A DNA stretch of 60,986 nucleotides from the IMG/VR virus record IMGVR_UViG_3300033182_001015, positions 1-60,986 of that record; one strand, written 5' to 3'. The translations under genes and the position numbers were made by a program. The notes below the pieces were generated by a model. The model ran no database searches. It saw nothing but the letters and a program-made list of their open reading frames with translations, and had not been told where the DNA came from. The DNA comes from a virus. Below, one piece after another: positions 21,619 through 29,119 of the stretch. The number at the start of each line of letters is the position of its first letter. Position 1 is the stretch's first letter.

Positions 21619-21845
21619 GAATCTTCAAAGAAATTACTGATTGGCCTGAGGTCGAGTATGACGTCAAAAACCACACTTATGCTGTCAACGATGCAGGCAA
21701 GTGTGTTGGCTACTGCAAGTCAGGTACCACAGAGTGGATCTTCTTCAGTAAGCCTCGCTTCTTTGATCGAGCTCGCCGTAAGTTTATCCAACTCAAGTCA
21801 GGAAATATTTTTAATTTATTTCACAAAAACTATGTACAACACTAG
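21615..21845 (+). CDS. Small protein, unknown
   Basis: ATG 21615 overlaps the preceding stop (ATGA). The 76-residue product has a beta-rich N-terminus (YDVKNHTYAVNDAGKCVGYC, TTEWIFFSKPRFFDRARRKF) and a basic, aromatic C-terminus. The last codons overlap the -35 element of the next promoter (TGTACA 21833-21838). No family recognised. Confidence 0.5.
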   Translation: MRIFKEITDWPEVEYDVKNHTYAVNDAGKCVGYCKSGTTEWIFFSKPRFFDRARRKFIQLKSGNIFNLFHKNYVQH

Positions 21846-21861
21846 TTTTTTTTGATAGAAT
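21833..21861 (+). promoter_or_regulatory. Early-type promoter TGTACA-N17-TAGAAT
   Basis: TGTACA (21833-21838), 17-bp spacer, TAGAAT (21856-21861). Transcription should begin near 21868 and include a structured leader of about 120 bases before the DUF932 gene. Confidence 0.65.
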
Positions 21862-21880
21862 GGTATCTGTAAATTGAATT

Positions 21881-21957
21881 GGCGGACGAATGCAGTGGAG
21901 GGGTTGCAACCCGATACCGCCCAAATAGCTAAAATGAATATGAACCCCACTGCATTC
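21881..21957 (+). promoter_or_regulatory. Structured leader, pseudoknot-capable (riboswitch-like)
   Basis: An 11-bp perfect stem, GAATGCAGTGG (21888-21898) with CCACTGCATTC (21947-21957), encloses the 12-base palindrome GGGTTGCAACCC (21901-21912) and CCGCC (21917-21921). CCGCC can pair with GGCGG (21881-21885) just outside the stem, giving an H-type pseudoknot. GGTATC (21862-21867) can alternatively pair with GATACC (21913-21918), overlapping the same bases, so two states are possible. The ribosome site (tgtaggaggg) and ATG 21988 lie 15-30 bases downstream. Confidence 0.55.
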
Positions 21958-21987
21958 ACCTTAATTAGCCTGTAGGAGGGCATTATT

Positions 21988-22974
21988 ATGGCACATATGG
22001 TTGAAACAATGGCATATGCTGGTGAAGTTCCGTGGCATGGATTGGGGGTCAAGGTATCAGACGATCTGACGCCAAAAGAAATGATGAAGGTTGCTGGTCT
22101 CGATTGGTCAGTAGATCGTCATCCGATAACGACTGTCGTTGATGGTGAAGAGATCACTATCGAAGGCAAAAAAGCTTTGGTTCGTTCATCTGACAACAAA
22201 GTACTCGACGTTGTAGGAGATCAGTGGATCCCAGTCCAAAATGCTGATGCGTTCGAGTTCTTTGACGAGTATGTGAAGGCTGGCGGCATGACGATGCACA
22301 CTGCTGGATCGTTGAAAGATGGCCAGATTGTTTGGGGACTCGCTAAGATCAACGAATCTTTTTCTCTCTTTGGCGGTAAGGATCAGGTAGACTCCTACCT
22401 CTTGCTATCAAATCCACATAATTATGGTCGCGGTGTTGATGTTCGATTCACACCCATTCGGGTTGTTTGCAATAACACCCTGTCAATGTCTCTTGAAGGC
22501 AAAGCATCGCTCGGTATTTCTCTGAACCACAAGTCAGAGTTTGACGCAGAGCGTGTCCGCCTTGCCCTCGATGAGGCATCTAAGAAGATGGAAACTTACC
22601 ACCAAATGGCTGATTTTCTGTCGAAGAAGTACTACAAGCAAACTGAACTGTTCGAGTACTTCAACCAAGTCTTCCCTGTTACCACCAATCGTGCTGGTAC
22701 AATGGACTTTGACGAGCTAATGAAGTCATTCCAAGAAGGTAAGAAAGCTGGTTCGCGTAATGCTCGAACTGCGATGGAAGTTATCAACACTCAACCTGGT
22801 GCAGATCTCGCCGAAGGTACATGGTGGAATGCTTACAACGCAGTGACTTACATGACTAACCACACTCTCGGCAACAGTCAAGATACTCGATTGCAGTCAG
22901 CTTGGTTCGGTCATAACAAGAACACGAACATCAATGCTTTAGGTATGGCAATTGAATACGCTCAAGCAGCGTAA
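21988..22974 (+). CDS. DUF932 phage/plasmid-like protein
   Basis: The 328-residue protein matches the DUF932/TIGR03299 layout as I recall it. It opens MVETMAYAGEVPWHGLG, then has LDWSVDRHPI near residue 35, LLLSNPHNYGRGVDVRFTPIRVVCNNTLS near 140-168 and a C-terminal WWNAYNAVTYMTNHTLG. The molecular function of the family is not established to my knowledge. It is preceded by an early-type promoter, a structured leader and a near-perfect Shine-Dalgarno, and followed by a strong terminator. It therefore forms a one-gene transcription unit under its own control. Confidence 0.85.
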   Translation: MAHMVETMAYAGEVPWHGLGVKVSDDLTPKEMMKVAGLDWSVDRHPITTVVDGEEITIEGKKALVRSSDNKVLDVVGDQWIPVQNADAFEFFDEYVKAGGMTMHTAGSLKDGQIVWGLAKINESFSLFGGKDQVDSYLLLSNPHNYGRGVDVRFTPIRVVCNNTLSMSLEGKASLGISLNHKSEFDAERVRLALDEASKKMETYHQMADFLSKKYYKQTELFEYFNQVFPVTTNRAGTMDFDELMKSFQEGKKAGSRNARTAMEVINTQPGADLAEGTWWNAYNAVTYMTNHTLGNSQDTRLQSAWFGHNKNTNINALGMAIEYAQAA

Positions 22975-22980
22975 AGGTTT

Positions 22981-23005
22981 GGCGCCCGAAAGGGCGTCTT
23001 TTTTT
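22981..23005 (+). terminator. Intrinsic terminator after DUF932
   Basis: GGCGCCC (22981-22987), GAAA loop, GGGCGTC (22992-22998) with one G-T pair, then seven T (22999-23005). Immediately followed by a late box. Confidence 0.9.
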
Positions 23006-23009
23006 GACA

Positions 23010-23017
23010 TATAAATA
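23010..23017 (+). promoter_or_regulatory. T4-type late promoter
   Basis: Perfect TATAAATA, 26 bp before ATG 23044, which has AGGAGG at 23031-23036. It follows a terminator and precedes a TM/SAP-like gene and gp33. Confidence 0.75.
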
Positions 23018-23043
23018 TTATTCCATACAGAGGAGGATTTGTT

Positions 23044-23373
23044 ATGGAATTTGTAATTGCAGGATTGGTAGCGGTAGCAATTGCCGCTTTTGTTTTTTGG
23101 CCTCGCGTTAGCGAAAAGATCGATGATGTACAAGAAGACATCACCGAAGTTCGCGAAGAAGTTGTAGAGGCATTTGAAGAAGTCATTGACGATGTTGAGG
23201 ATGCAGTGCAAGAAGCGTTGGAAAAACTTCCTACTAAAGCGCAACTAATGAAACTGACCAAAGCAAAGATTGATGAACTGGCCGCTGAGGTTGGTATTAA
23301 GCTTGATCGTCGTCAGACGAAAGAGAAGATGGTTGCTGAACTTCAAAAGCAAGCTAAAAAAGCGAAAAAGTAA
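23044..23373 (+). CDS. Membrane-anchored protein with C-terminal SAP-like domain
   Basis: Encodes 109 residues: an N-terminal transmembrane helix (residues 2-20, EFVIAGLVAVAIAAFVFW), a very acidic coiled coil (residues 25-60), and a Lys-rich C-terminal helix-turn-helix (LTKAKIDELAAEVGIKLD). The last resembles SAP or Rho-N type DNA-binding motifs. In T4 the gene in this position before 33-59-32 is dsbA, a double-strand DNA binder. Homology to dsbA is not visible, so this may be a functional replacement tethered to the membrane. Late box and strong ribosome site upstream. Confidence 0.6.
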   Translation: MEFVIAGLVAVAIAAFVFWPRVSEKIDDVQEDITEVREEVVEAFEEVIDDVEDAVQEALEKLPTKAQLMKLTKAKIDELAAEVGIKLDRRQTKEKMVAELQKQAKKAKK

Positions 23374-23374
23374 T

Positions 23375-23623
23375 ATGTCAAAAGTAATCGACGACGCACC
23401 GAAAGAGTTCGGTGCTCAGTCTTTTCTATTCGAAATAGAGAAGCTACGTGAGAAAGATTCGATCGATTATATGGATGCCATTTTACATTATTGCGAAAGA
23501 AACGACATTGAGATCGAGGCAGTGGCTCAGTACATTCGTAAGAATCTAGTACTCAAAGCAAAGATACAAGAAGAGGCCGAAGAGCTTAATTTTCTACAAA
23601 AGACGGTAAGACTACCTATATAA
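23375..23623 (+). CDS. 33: Late transcription co-activator, gp33-like
   Basis: In T4, gp33 binds host RNA polymerase and the sliding clamp to activate late promoters with gp55. The 82-residue protein resembles T4 gp33 in its core: YMDAILHYCERNDIEIEAVAQYI parallels the YLEATTAFLEEN...FAKFI helix region, followed by KIQEEAEELNFL. The gene order 33-59-32 is as in T4. Start is ATG 23375, one base after the previous TAA. Its stop overlaps the gp59 ATG. Its presence agrees with the late boxes mapped in this window. Confidence 0.75.
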   Translation: MSKVIDDAPKEFGAQSFLFEIEKLREKDSIDYMDAILHYCERNDIEIEAVAQYIRKNLVLKAKIQEEAEELNFLQKTVRLPI

Positions 23624-24192
23624 TGGAGCCGTTCGAAGCCTACCAAAAATATCTTGCTCTCAAATTACATTTCGATTCTGAATCCTATGACTACTTCAAG
23701 TATCGTGGTAAGACGAATGCCAAGAAAGACAAATTTGATTTGAGGCAAGATCGTTTCTTTTTCCATCGTCTATCAAAGAAGGACGATCTCGAGTTGTACC
23801 TAGCCAGCAATCTGTTTGAGAAATCAGATGCTTGGGTAGGACAACTCCTTGATCAAGAATGCGTTGATAGATTCAAAGAGACCAAAAAACGTCATCAATC
23901 CTTAAAATATTTGTTTCAGCAAGACATGTCACAGTTCGATAGCCTTGACGAGGCCCTTGTTGTAAAGAACGGTGACTACCCGAAAGTACTCAACATGTAT
24001 AATAGAAAGGAGATCATGCCTGAAACCATGGTCATCTTGAATGCTACGTGTAGAGTATTTTGGTATTGGAAAGAAAACATTTCTGATACTATTATATGGC
24101 CGAAGACAATGAACAAGCTGTTGAAGTATCAACCGTTTGTGAAGTTTGATGTAGAAGATTATGTTGAACTCGTCGGCAATTTATATAAATAA
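23623..24192 (+). CDS. 59: Helicase loader, gp59-like
   Basis: In T4, gp59 loads gp41 helicase onto gp32-coated forked DNA. The 189-residue basic protein begins EPFEAYQKYLALKLHFDSES and YDYFKYRGKTNAKKDKFDLR, the N-terminal pattern of gp59 proteins in T4-like phages, then FFFHRLSKKDD. Shorter than T4 gp59 (217). The lysine/arginine richness suits fork binding. It is coupled to gp33 (TAATG) and followed by gp32. A late box overlaps its stop codon. Confidence 0.82.
   Translation: MEPFEAYQKYLALKLHFDSESYDYFKYRGKTNAKKDKFDLRQDRFFFHRLSKKDDLELYLASNLFEKSDAWVGQLLDQECVDRFKETKKRHQSLKYLFQQDMSQFDSLDEALVVKNGDYPKVLNMYNRKEIMPETMVILNATCRVFWYWKENISDTIIWPKTMNKLLKYQPFVKFDVEDYVELVGNLYK
24184..24191 (+). promoter_or_regulatory. 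Late box before gp32
   Basis: Perfect TATAAATA overlapping the gp59 stop. It could provide late gp32 synthesis in addition to the early-type promoter at 24205. Confidence 0.5.
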
Positions 24193-24204
24193 GGGGGAGG
24201 GGGG

Positions 24205-24233
24205 TGTACAAGCACTCTCTTTTATAGTAAGAT
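24205..24233 (+). promoter_or_regulatory. Early-type promoter TGTACA-N17-TAAGAT
   Basis: TGTACA (24205-24210), 17-bp spacer, TAAGAT (24228-24233), about 67 bp before the gp32 ATG. The intervening A/T-rich leader is unstructured, which could allow gp32 autoregulation as in T4. Confidence 0.5.
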
Positions 24234-24299
24234 ATACTTGTTATATGATGAATACTGTGAATAAACTGTTAATACATTCGCACATACAAGGAAATACAT

Positions 24300-25211
24300 A
24301 TGGATTTTGCAACATTAAAATCAAACCGTAAGTCGTCGTTCGATAAGCTTACAGCAGCCGCAGAAAAAGTTAGCGGCAATCAATCACAAAACAATGGCCC
24401 TGACGAGCGCTTTTGGAAACCCACAGTCGACACAGCAGGTAATGGTTCTGCCATTATCCGATTCTTGCCTGCACCCTCAGGTGAAGATGTGCCTTTCGTT
24501 CGATATTGGGACCATGGCTTCCAAGGTCCTGGTGGTTGGTACATCGAGAAGTCACTGACTTCTATCGGTCTCGACGATCCTGTCGGTGAATACAACTCTA
24601 AGTTGTGGAACTCTGGTCTTGAATCAGACAAAGAAATTGCACGTAAGCAGAAGCGACGCCTTCACTACGTGTCTAATATCTTGGTCGTCTCTGATCCCGC
24701 CAATCCTCAAAACGAAGGCAAAGTCTTCCTCTATGAGTATGGCAAAAAGATCTTTGATAAGATCAATGACCTCATGCACCCCGCTTTTGAAGACGAGGAT
24801 GCAGTTAACCCATTTGATCTGTGGGAAGGTGCCAACTTCCGCCTGCGCATTCGCAAGGTAGAAGGTTATCGTAACTACGACAAGTCAGCATTCGACTCTC
24901 CGTCTACTCTGTCTAACGATGATAGCGAACTTGAAACCATTTGGAAACAGGAACATGGTCTTGCCGAGTTCCTTGATCAGAAGAACTTCAAGTCGTATGA
25001 AGAGCTTCAACAGAAGTTGATGCGTGTACTTGGCGGTCAGCAACCTGGAACGATGGCTGAAGATGTACCTGATGCATCGCCTGCTGCTCCTGAAGTTGCG
25101 TCCGCATGGACTCCACCTGCAGCTGAAGCAGAACCAGTAACAGAAACAACAACGTCTTTCGATGACGATGACGAGTCACTGGATTTCTTTAGGAAGCTTG
25201 CTAACGAATAA
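24300..25211 (+). CDS. 32: Single-stranded DNA-binding protein, gp32-like
   Basis: Coats single-stranded DNA in replication and recombination. The 303-residue protein has a basic N-terminus (DFATLKSNRKSSFDKLT), an OB-fold core (WYIEKSLTSIGLDDPVGEYN, KQKRRLHYVSNILVVSDP, FRLRIRKVEGYRNYDKS), a Pro/Ala linker and an acidic C-terminal tail (FDDDDESLDFFRKLANE). There are no cysteines, so the T4 gp32 zinc site is absent; I recall the same loss in cyanophage gp32. The ribosome site is aaggaaatacat. Confidence 0.92.
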   Translation: MDFATLKSNRKSSFDKLTAAAEKVSGNQSQNNGPDERFWKPTVDTAGNGSAIIRFLPAPSGEDVPFVRYWDHGFQGPGGWYIEKSLTSIGLDDPVGEYNSKLWNSGLESDKEIARKQKRRLHYVSNILVVSDPANPQNEGKVFLYEYGKKIFDKINDLMHPAFEDEDAVNPFDLWEGANFRLRIRKVEGYRNYDKSAFDSPSTLSNDDSELETIWKQEHGLAEFLDQKNFKSYEELQQKLMRVLGGQQPGTMAEDVPDASPAAPEVASAWTPPAAEAEPVTETTTSFDDDDESLDFFRKLANE

Positions 25212-25228
25212 TGCTTGGGAAGCTACAC

Positions 25229-25250
25229 GGCCACTTCGGTGGCCTTTTTT
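25229..25250 (+). terminator. Intrinsic terminator after gp32
   Basis: GGCCAC-TTCG-GTGGCC (25229-25244) with a UUCG tetraloop, followed by TTTTTT (25245-25250). The minus-strand gene ends inside the T-run, so the hairpin also lies just after that gene. On that strand no T-run follows it. Confidence 0.92.
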
Positions 25251-27933
25251 ATGTCTGATAGAAATTGGCTTCTGACATAAATGAATCGCTTGTATCAAAA
25301 TTAGGAGATGCGCTGTCAGGCAACGATCCAAAACCAGATGCACCTGTCACAACTGATCTATTATTCTGTGGGCCTCTCATTTGATTCATGACGATTGGAA
25401 TAATCTGCGTTGCTTTCTCTTTGATTTCAGAAGATACGTTGGGCATATATCTTTCTAGCATTTCTGTCATGGCAGCTTCAGACACAACTTCGGCTACTTG
25501 ATTTGTATCGCCTTTCATAATTGTGTCGATTACTTCGGCGTTCTCTTCGCCTACAATATTTTCTAAATCACGTTTTAAAGCTCGTCCAGTCGATTCTTCA
25601 TAAACCTTTTTGACTTGTTCATAGTTACCATCTTCTGCAACCTCAATTGCAGTTGACATAATACCTTCAAACTTTTCAACCGGATCAGAGTCAGAGAAAG
25701 CAGTTTGTAACTTAGCAACATTTTCATACGTTTCGGGATAAATCTCGGTTTCAGTAATATCAGAAACACTATTAATACCACCCGTCTCATATGATTCAGT
25801 AACACCGCTTGGTCTCTCACTTGCCAGTGATGGATCATATACTTTTCTTCTTGTAATTTTACCATTTCTTCCTGCAGCAGATCGAGCATTTTGGAAATTC
25901 GTATATACCTTCTCTTCACCGTCTACGACTACAACAAATTCTTCTTTCATTTCATTTCTAATGTCGATACCACTACCTCCATTACCTGCTAATGCTCTAT
26001 CTAAATACGCATCAAATTGATCACGCTCATCTTGAGTCCGAAGATTTTCATGAGCATATTCACGTAATGTCATACCGGTTTTTTCAACCATTTCTTTGTT
26101 TACTTGTTCTAAATGTTCTTGACTTGTAATAGAATCAGCAACATGGAAAATAGCATTCTCATCTTTATTTGCTCTGTCCATAGATTCAATAGCGATATCG
26201 GTTAATGTTGCATCTTCACCGTATTCTTCTGCTAATTCTTCAGTTGTGGCTACTCTATCAACCAATCCTAAAACTTCACCTGCGTTTATCATTGTATCTT
26301 TGAATACTTGACCAATCCTTTCGAATTCTGCTTTAGCAGCACTCATGATTCTACCGCCGATACCTGCAAATGCTTCTTTCCATGCCTCAATTCCTTCTTT
26401 ATCACTTGTAATGGCATCATACATCGCTGCTACGATTTCATCGGCTCCAATAATTTTCCATAAAGATTCACCAAATAATACGCCTATCGCAACACCTAAA
26501 AGACTGCCTGTAAGTGTACCAAAAAAAGGAATAACTAATGTACCTACACCAGTTCCTAATATAGAAAAAATAGTACATATGATCCATGTACCACCAATGA
26601 TTTGCATAAATTCTCTGAGGTTTGCTTTTGTCCTCTTATGGAATTCTTCTTCTGTAATCATTTGTAAAGCCCAAGATAGCGCAGCATCTTTAATAGCAAC
26701 TAACGCATAGAAAGCTGCCATCCATCTGACTGGTTTGGCCAAAAATCCTTTAAATAAAGAAGCAGCTACTGCACCCATTTTACCAATTACACTGGTGACA
26801 TTTGCGATAGCACCTGTAAATGGTTTAATAATTTTTCCAATGAGTTCTGTAAATCCTTTCATTAATTCATATGCGCGCATCGCTTTTGTATTGGGTTTTG
26901 GAGCCCATGCTCTGACTTGAGCGATGCTTTCTGCCATTCTTGCAATACGACTCGGCTGTTGCGGACCAATTGCCATGGCTTTTTCGATTCTAGCAAGTTT
27001 CCAATCACTAAATTTATCAATCATATTAACTGCTATTTGTGCCATACCCCTTTTAATATTTCCGCCCAATGCTCCCAAACCAATAGCAATTTGTGTATAC
27101 TTTTCTTCTATATTATCTAACCATCCGAGATTATCTTCTACAACCTCTCCGAGTGTTGCATCCGGATCATCTGGTTCAAAATCTTTTGCGAGTTGAGCAA
27201 AACCTAATGCAATAGCGGGGAATGCTAGCTTTGTTAATAGATCTTCGAGGAAATTACTTAAACCTGCACTACCTTTCGCTAAAGCTTGCATCGGTCCAAG
27301 CGCTTCTTCTTTTTTCTCAATTGCCTCTTCGTCTCGCCTTCTTTCATTTTGCCTTTTGGTTCTTCTGTTTTCGTCAACAGCATCATCTACAGAATCCGAA
27401 AGGGTATTCATCGCAGCAGTCTGTGCTGCTAATGCACCTATAGAATTAGAAATAGCATTGATTTCCGTGCCCTGTTTAATAGCAGATTCAATTTTTACTG
27501 GAGTATAGTTATCATCGAAATAATTTTCGACTATTTCTTGAGGAGGTATTTTAATATCAAGCGGGGCGTCTTCTATCAGAGTAAGATCAGTACGCTCAGC
27601 AATAGGTGTAAGTGCTTCGAGAGATGCCGGTAGTCCAGCTAGATTTATTTCTGGATCATCTAATTTTATTGATCCAATTCCAGCATTACCGCCTTGTTGA
27701 CCTACGTCTACATTATTAGAACCTGCAGCAGCATCATCACTACCACCACTACCTTTTAATAAACTGCCGACTATAAGAGCATTGCGCATACGCGCGAGCA
27801 TGCCGGCACTTTTACCAACTTTATCGGCAGTTTTACTTGCTGTACGGGCAACACGCGCATTCTTACCTTTGGCCACTCTACGTAAGCCAATGATTAATTT
27901 TCGTATTCCTTTAGCTGCTTTTAATTTAGACAT
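25249..27933 (-). CDS. Probable tail tape measure protein (inverted)
   Basis: Start chosen at complement 27931-27933 (MSKLKAAKGIRKLI), 33 bases downstream of a minus-strand late box; a longer upstream extension would overlap the opposite gene and promoter. The 894-residue product has a basic N-terminus, long helical segments and central hydrophobic stretches (IIGGTWIICTIFSILGTGVG, LVIPFFGTLTGSLLGVAIGV), then an acidic helical C-terminal half. Length, helix content and central hydrophobic segments fit a tape measure, and tail assembly genes lie next to it. No diagnostic motif exists, and it is opposite in strand to the rest of the tail genes. Confidence 0.5.
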   Translation of the reverse strand: MSKLKAAKGIRKLIIGLRRVAKGKNARVARTASKTADKVGKSAGMLARMRNALIVGSLLKGSGGSDDAAAGSNNVDVGQQGGNAGIGSIKLDDPEINLAGLPASLEALTPIAERTDLTLIEDAPLDIKIPPQEIVENYFDDNYTPVKIESAIKQGTEINAISNSIGALAAQTAAMNTLSDSVDDAVDENRRTKRQNERRRDEEAIEKKEEALGPMQALAKGSAGLSNFLEDLLTKLAFPAIALGFAQLAKDFEPDDPDATLGEVVEDNLGWLDNIEEKYTQIAIGLGALGGNIKRGMAQIAVNMIDKFSDWKLARIEKAMAIGPQQPSRIARMAESIAQVRAWAPKPNTKAMRAYELMKGFTELIGKIIKPFTGAIANVTSVIGKMGAVAASLFKGFLAKPVRWMAAFYALVAIKDAALSWALQMITEEEFHKRTKANLREFMQIIGGTWIICTIFSILGTGVGTLVIPFFGTLTGSLLGVAIGVLFGESLWKIIGADEIVAAMYDAITSDKEGIEAWKEAFAGIGGRIMSAAKAEFERIGQVFKDTMINAGEVLGLVDRVATTEELAEEYGEDATLTDIAIESMDRANKDENAIFHVADSITSQEHLEQVNKEMVEKTGMTLREYAHENLRTQDERDQFDAYLDRALAGNGGSGIDIRNEMKEEFVVVVDGEEKVYTNFQNARSAAGRNGKITRRKVYDPSLASERPSGVTESYETGGINSVSDITETEIYPETYENVAKLQTAFSDSDPVEKFEGIMSTAIEVAEDGNYEQVKKVYEESTGRALKRDLENIVGEENAEVIDTIMKGDTNQVAEVVSEAAMTEMLERYMPNVSSEIKEKATQIIPIVMNQMRGPQNNRSVVTGASGFGSLPDSASPNFDTSDSFMSEANFYQT

Positions 27934-27943
27934 GGGTATATCG

Positions 27944-27951
27944 CATAAATA
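27944..27951 (+). promoter_or_regulatory. Late box (+) of an overlapping bidirectional pair
   Basis: CATAAATA, one mismatch from consensus, 30 bp before GTG 27982 on the + strand. Predicted start near 27957. Confidence 0.55.
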
Positions 27952-27965
27952 AGAAAAACTATTTC

Positions 27966-27973
27966 TATTTATA
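27966..27973 (-). promoter_or_regulatory. Late promoter (-) of an overlapping bidirectional pair
   Basis: TATTTATA on the + strand, perfect TATAAATA on the minus strand, 33 bp before the tape-measure-like ATG. Predicted start near 27960, only a few bases from that of the + strand box. Confidence 0.65.
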
Positions 27974-27981
27974 AGGCAATC

Positions 27982-28581
27982 GTGGCTACATACATTTTCC
28001 AAAAGATAGCTCAAGAGGGACAAACACAAGATTTTTCTGATGCAGAAGAATCACGTGACTGGTATCGCGATAAAGCTCAATCAATAAAGTCCGTAAATAT
28101 GAAGCGTGAGCTTCGTAATCGCGATCGTACATATAACAAAATGGTAGCTACTGATATCGGTCGTATGTATATGTTTCAATACGACCCGAAAGGCAAAGAT
28201 ACCTTACCTTATTATGATGTGTTTCCTTTGATTTTCGTGTTAGAAAAATATAATGATGGATTTTTAGGCATGAACCTTCATTATTTACCTCCCGTTTTTA
28301 GAGCTCGATTGATGGATCGTTTATATAGCATCGAGAGACAAGATAATTTACGTGAGTCGAAAAAATTAAGATTGAATTATGGTCTACTCAATTCTGTGGC
28401 GAAGTATAAATACTTTAGGCCTACCGTTAAACGCTACTTGAATTCACAGGTAAGATCACGATTTCTTTGGGTACCATATGAAGAATGGGATATCGCATTA
28501 ATGTTACCTACACAGAGATTTAGAAAAGGTAAGGCCAACGTCGTATGGCGCGATTCAAAACAATTAATAACGAGATCATAA
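27982..28581 (+). CDS. 2: Probable DNA end protector, gp2-like
   Basis: The 199-residue basic protein starts at GTG 27982. Key segments are RMYMFQYDPKGKDTLPYYDV, FPLIFVLEKYNDGFLGMNLH, YLPPVFRARLMDRLY and EEWDIALMLPTQRF. I recall this pattern as the gp2 DNA end protector annotation of marine T4-like phages. In T4 gp2 binds packaged DNA ends and protects them from RecBCD. T4 gp2 is longer (about 270), so orthology is tentative. T4 also groups genes 2, 4, 53 and 5, matching the order here. Confidence 0.5.
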   Translation: MATYIFQKIAQEGQTQDFSDAEESRDWYRDKAQSIKSVNMKRELRNRDRTYNKMVATDIGRMYMFQYDPKGKDTLPYYDVFPLIFVLEKYNDGFLGMNLHYLPPVFRARLMDRLYSIERQDNLRESKKLRLNYGLLNSVAKYKYFRPTVKRYLNSQVRSRFLWVPYEEWDIALMLPTQRFRKGKANVVWRDSKQLITRS

Positions 28582-28582
28582 T

Positions 28583-29104
28583 ATGCCATTTTCTATAGAC
28601 GGATGGAAAGGACAAATGAAGGAAAGTCTGCCTGCTAGCATGTATGAGCTAGCAGTCTCGCCTCCTTCTGGTGGATCTGAATTAATCAGAGTCAGAACAG
28701 AATCTGTGTCTGCTCCGGGTATTTCATTTCTTTCTGTAGATAATTATGCCTATGCTGGTACTGGTATTGCTTTAAATATACCTTATAGATTTAATCCTCA
28801 AGAAGTTAATATGATACATACAATTGATGATGATGGAGAATTATATAGAGTATTTAGAGAATGGGGAAATAAAATTGTAGATCTAGATGGTGGCGAAAAA
28901 TACGCTGCGTACTATTTAAAAGATTATGCTGTAGATATGACTCTGACTATGTTTAAAAGAAATGCACAAGATATGGCGAAAATGGTTATTTTTACAGAAG
29001 CGTTTCCTATGTCAATTGAACCAATTCAATTGAGTTGGGGACAACACGACGAAATAGCAAGATTAAGTGTGAGTTATCGATTCACAAAATTTGAAGTAAT
29101 TTAA
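28583..29104 (+). CDS. Tail-tube-fold protein (gp19/gp54 family)
   Basis: The 173-residue protein has the T4 gp19-like pattern. It contains SMYELAVSPPSG near the start, VRTESVSAPGISFLSVDNYAY in the position of the gp19 C-K-A-T-A-L-P strand, and a C-terminal PIQLSWGQHDEIARLSVSYRF that parallels gp19's ELQLDWDSNNEIQTFEVTLA. It could be the tube initiator at the baseplate (gp54-like) rather than the main tube protein, because it sits among baseplate genes. It starts two bases after the previous stop. Confidence 0.65.
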   Translation: MPFSIDGWKGQMKESLPASMYELAVSPPSGGSELIRVRTESVSAPGISFLSVDNYAYAGTGIALNIPYRFNPQEVNMIHTIDDDGELYRVFREWGNKIVDLDGGEKYAAYYLKDYAVDMTLTMFKRNAQDMAKMVIFTEAFPMSIEPIQLSWGQHDEIARLSVSYRFTKFEVI

Positions 29105-29119
29105 TATTGGAGATATATT

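Noticed and set aside
22981-23017. Sigma-70 promoter TTGACA just after the DUF932 terminator
   Set aside because: TTGACA (23004-23009) has no -10 at 16-18 bp. The adjoining TATAAATA explains the sequence as a late promoter.
28405-28412. TATAAATA inside the gp2-like gene
   Set aside because: Sits in coding sequence of an AT-rich genome, where several chance copies are expected. No gene start lies within 60 bp, so it is not listed as a promoter.
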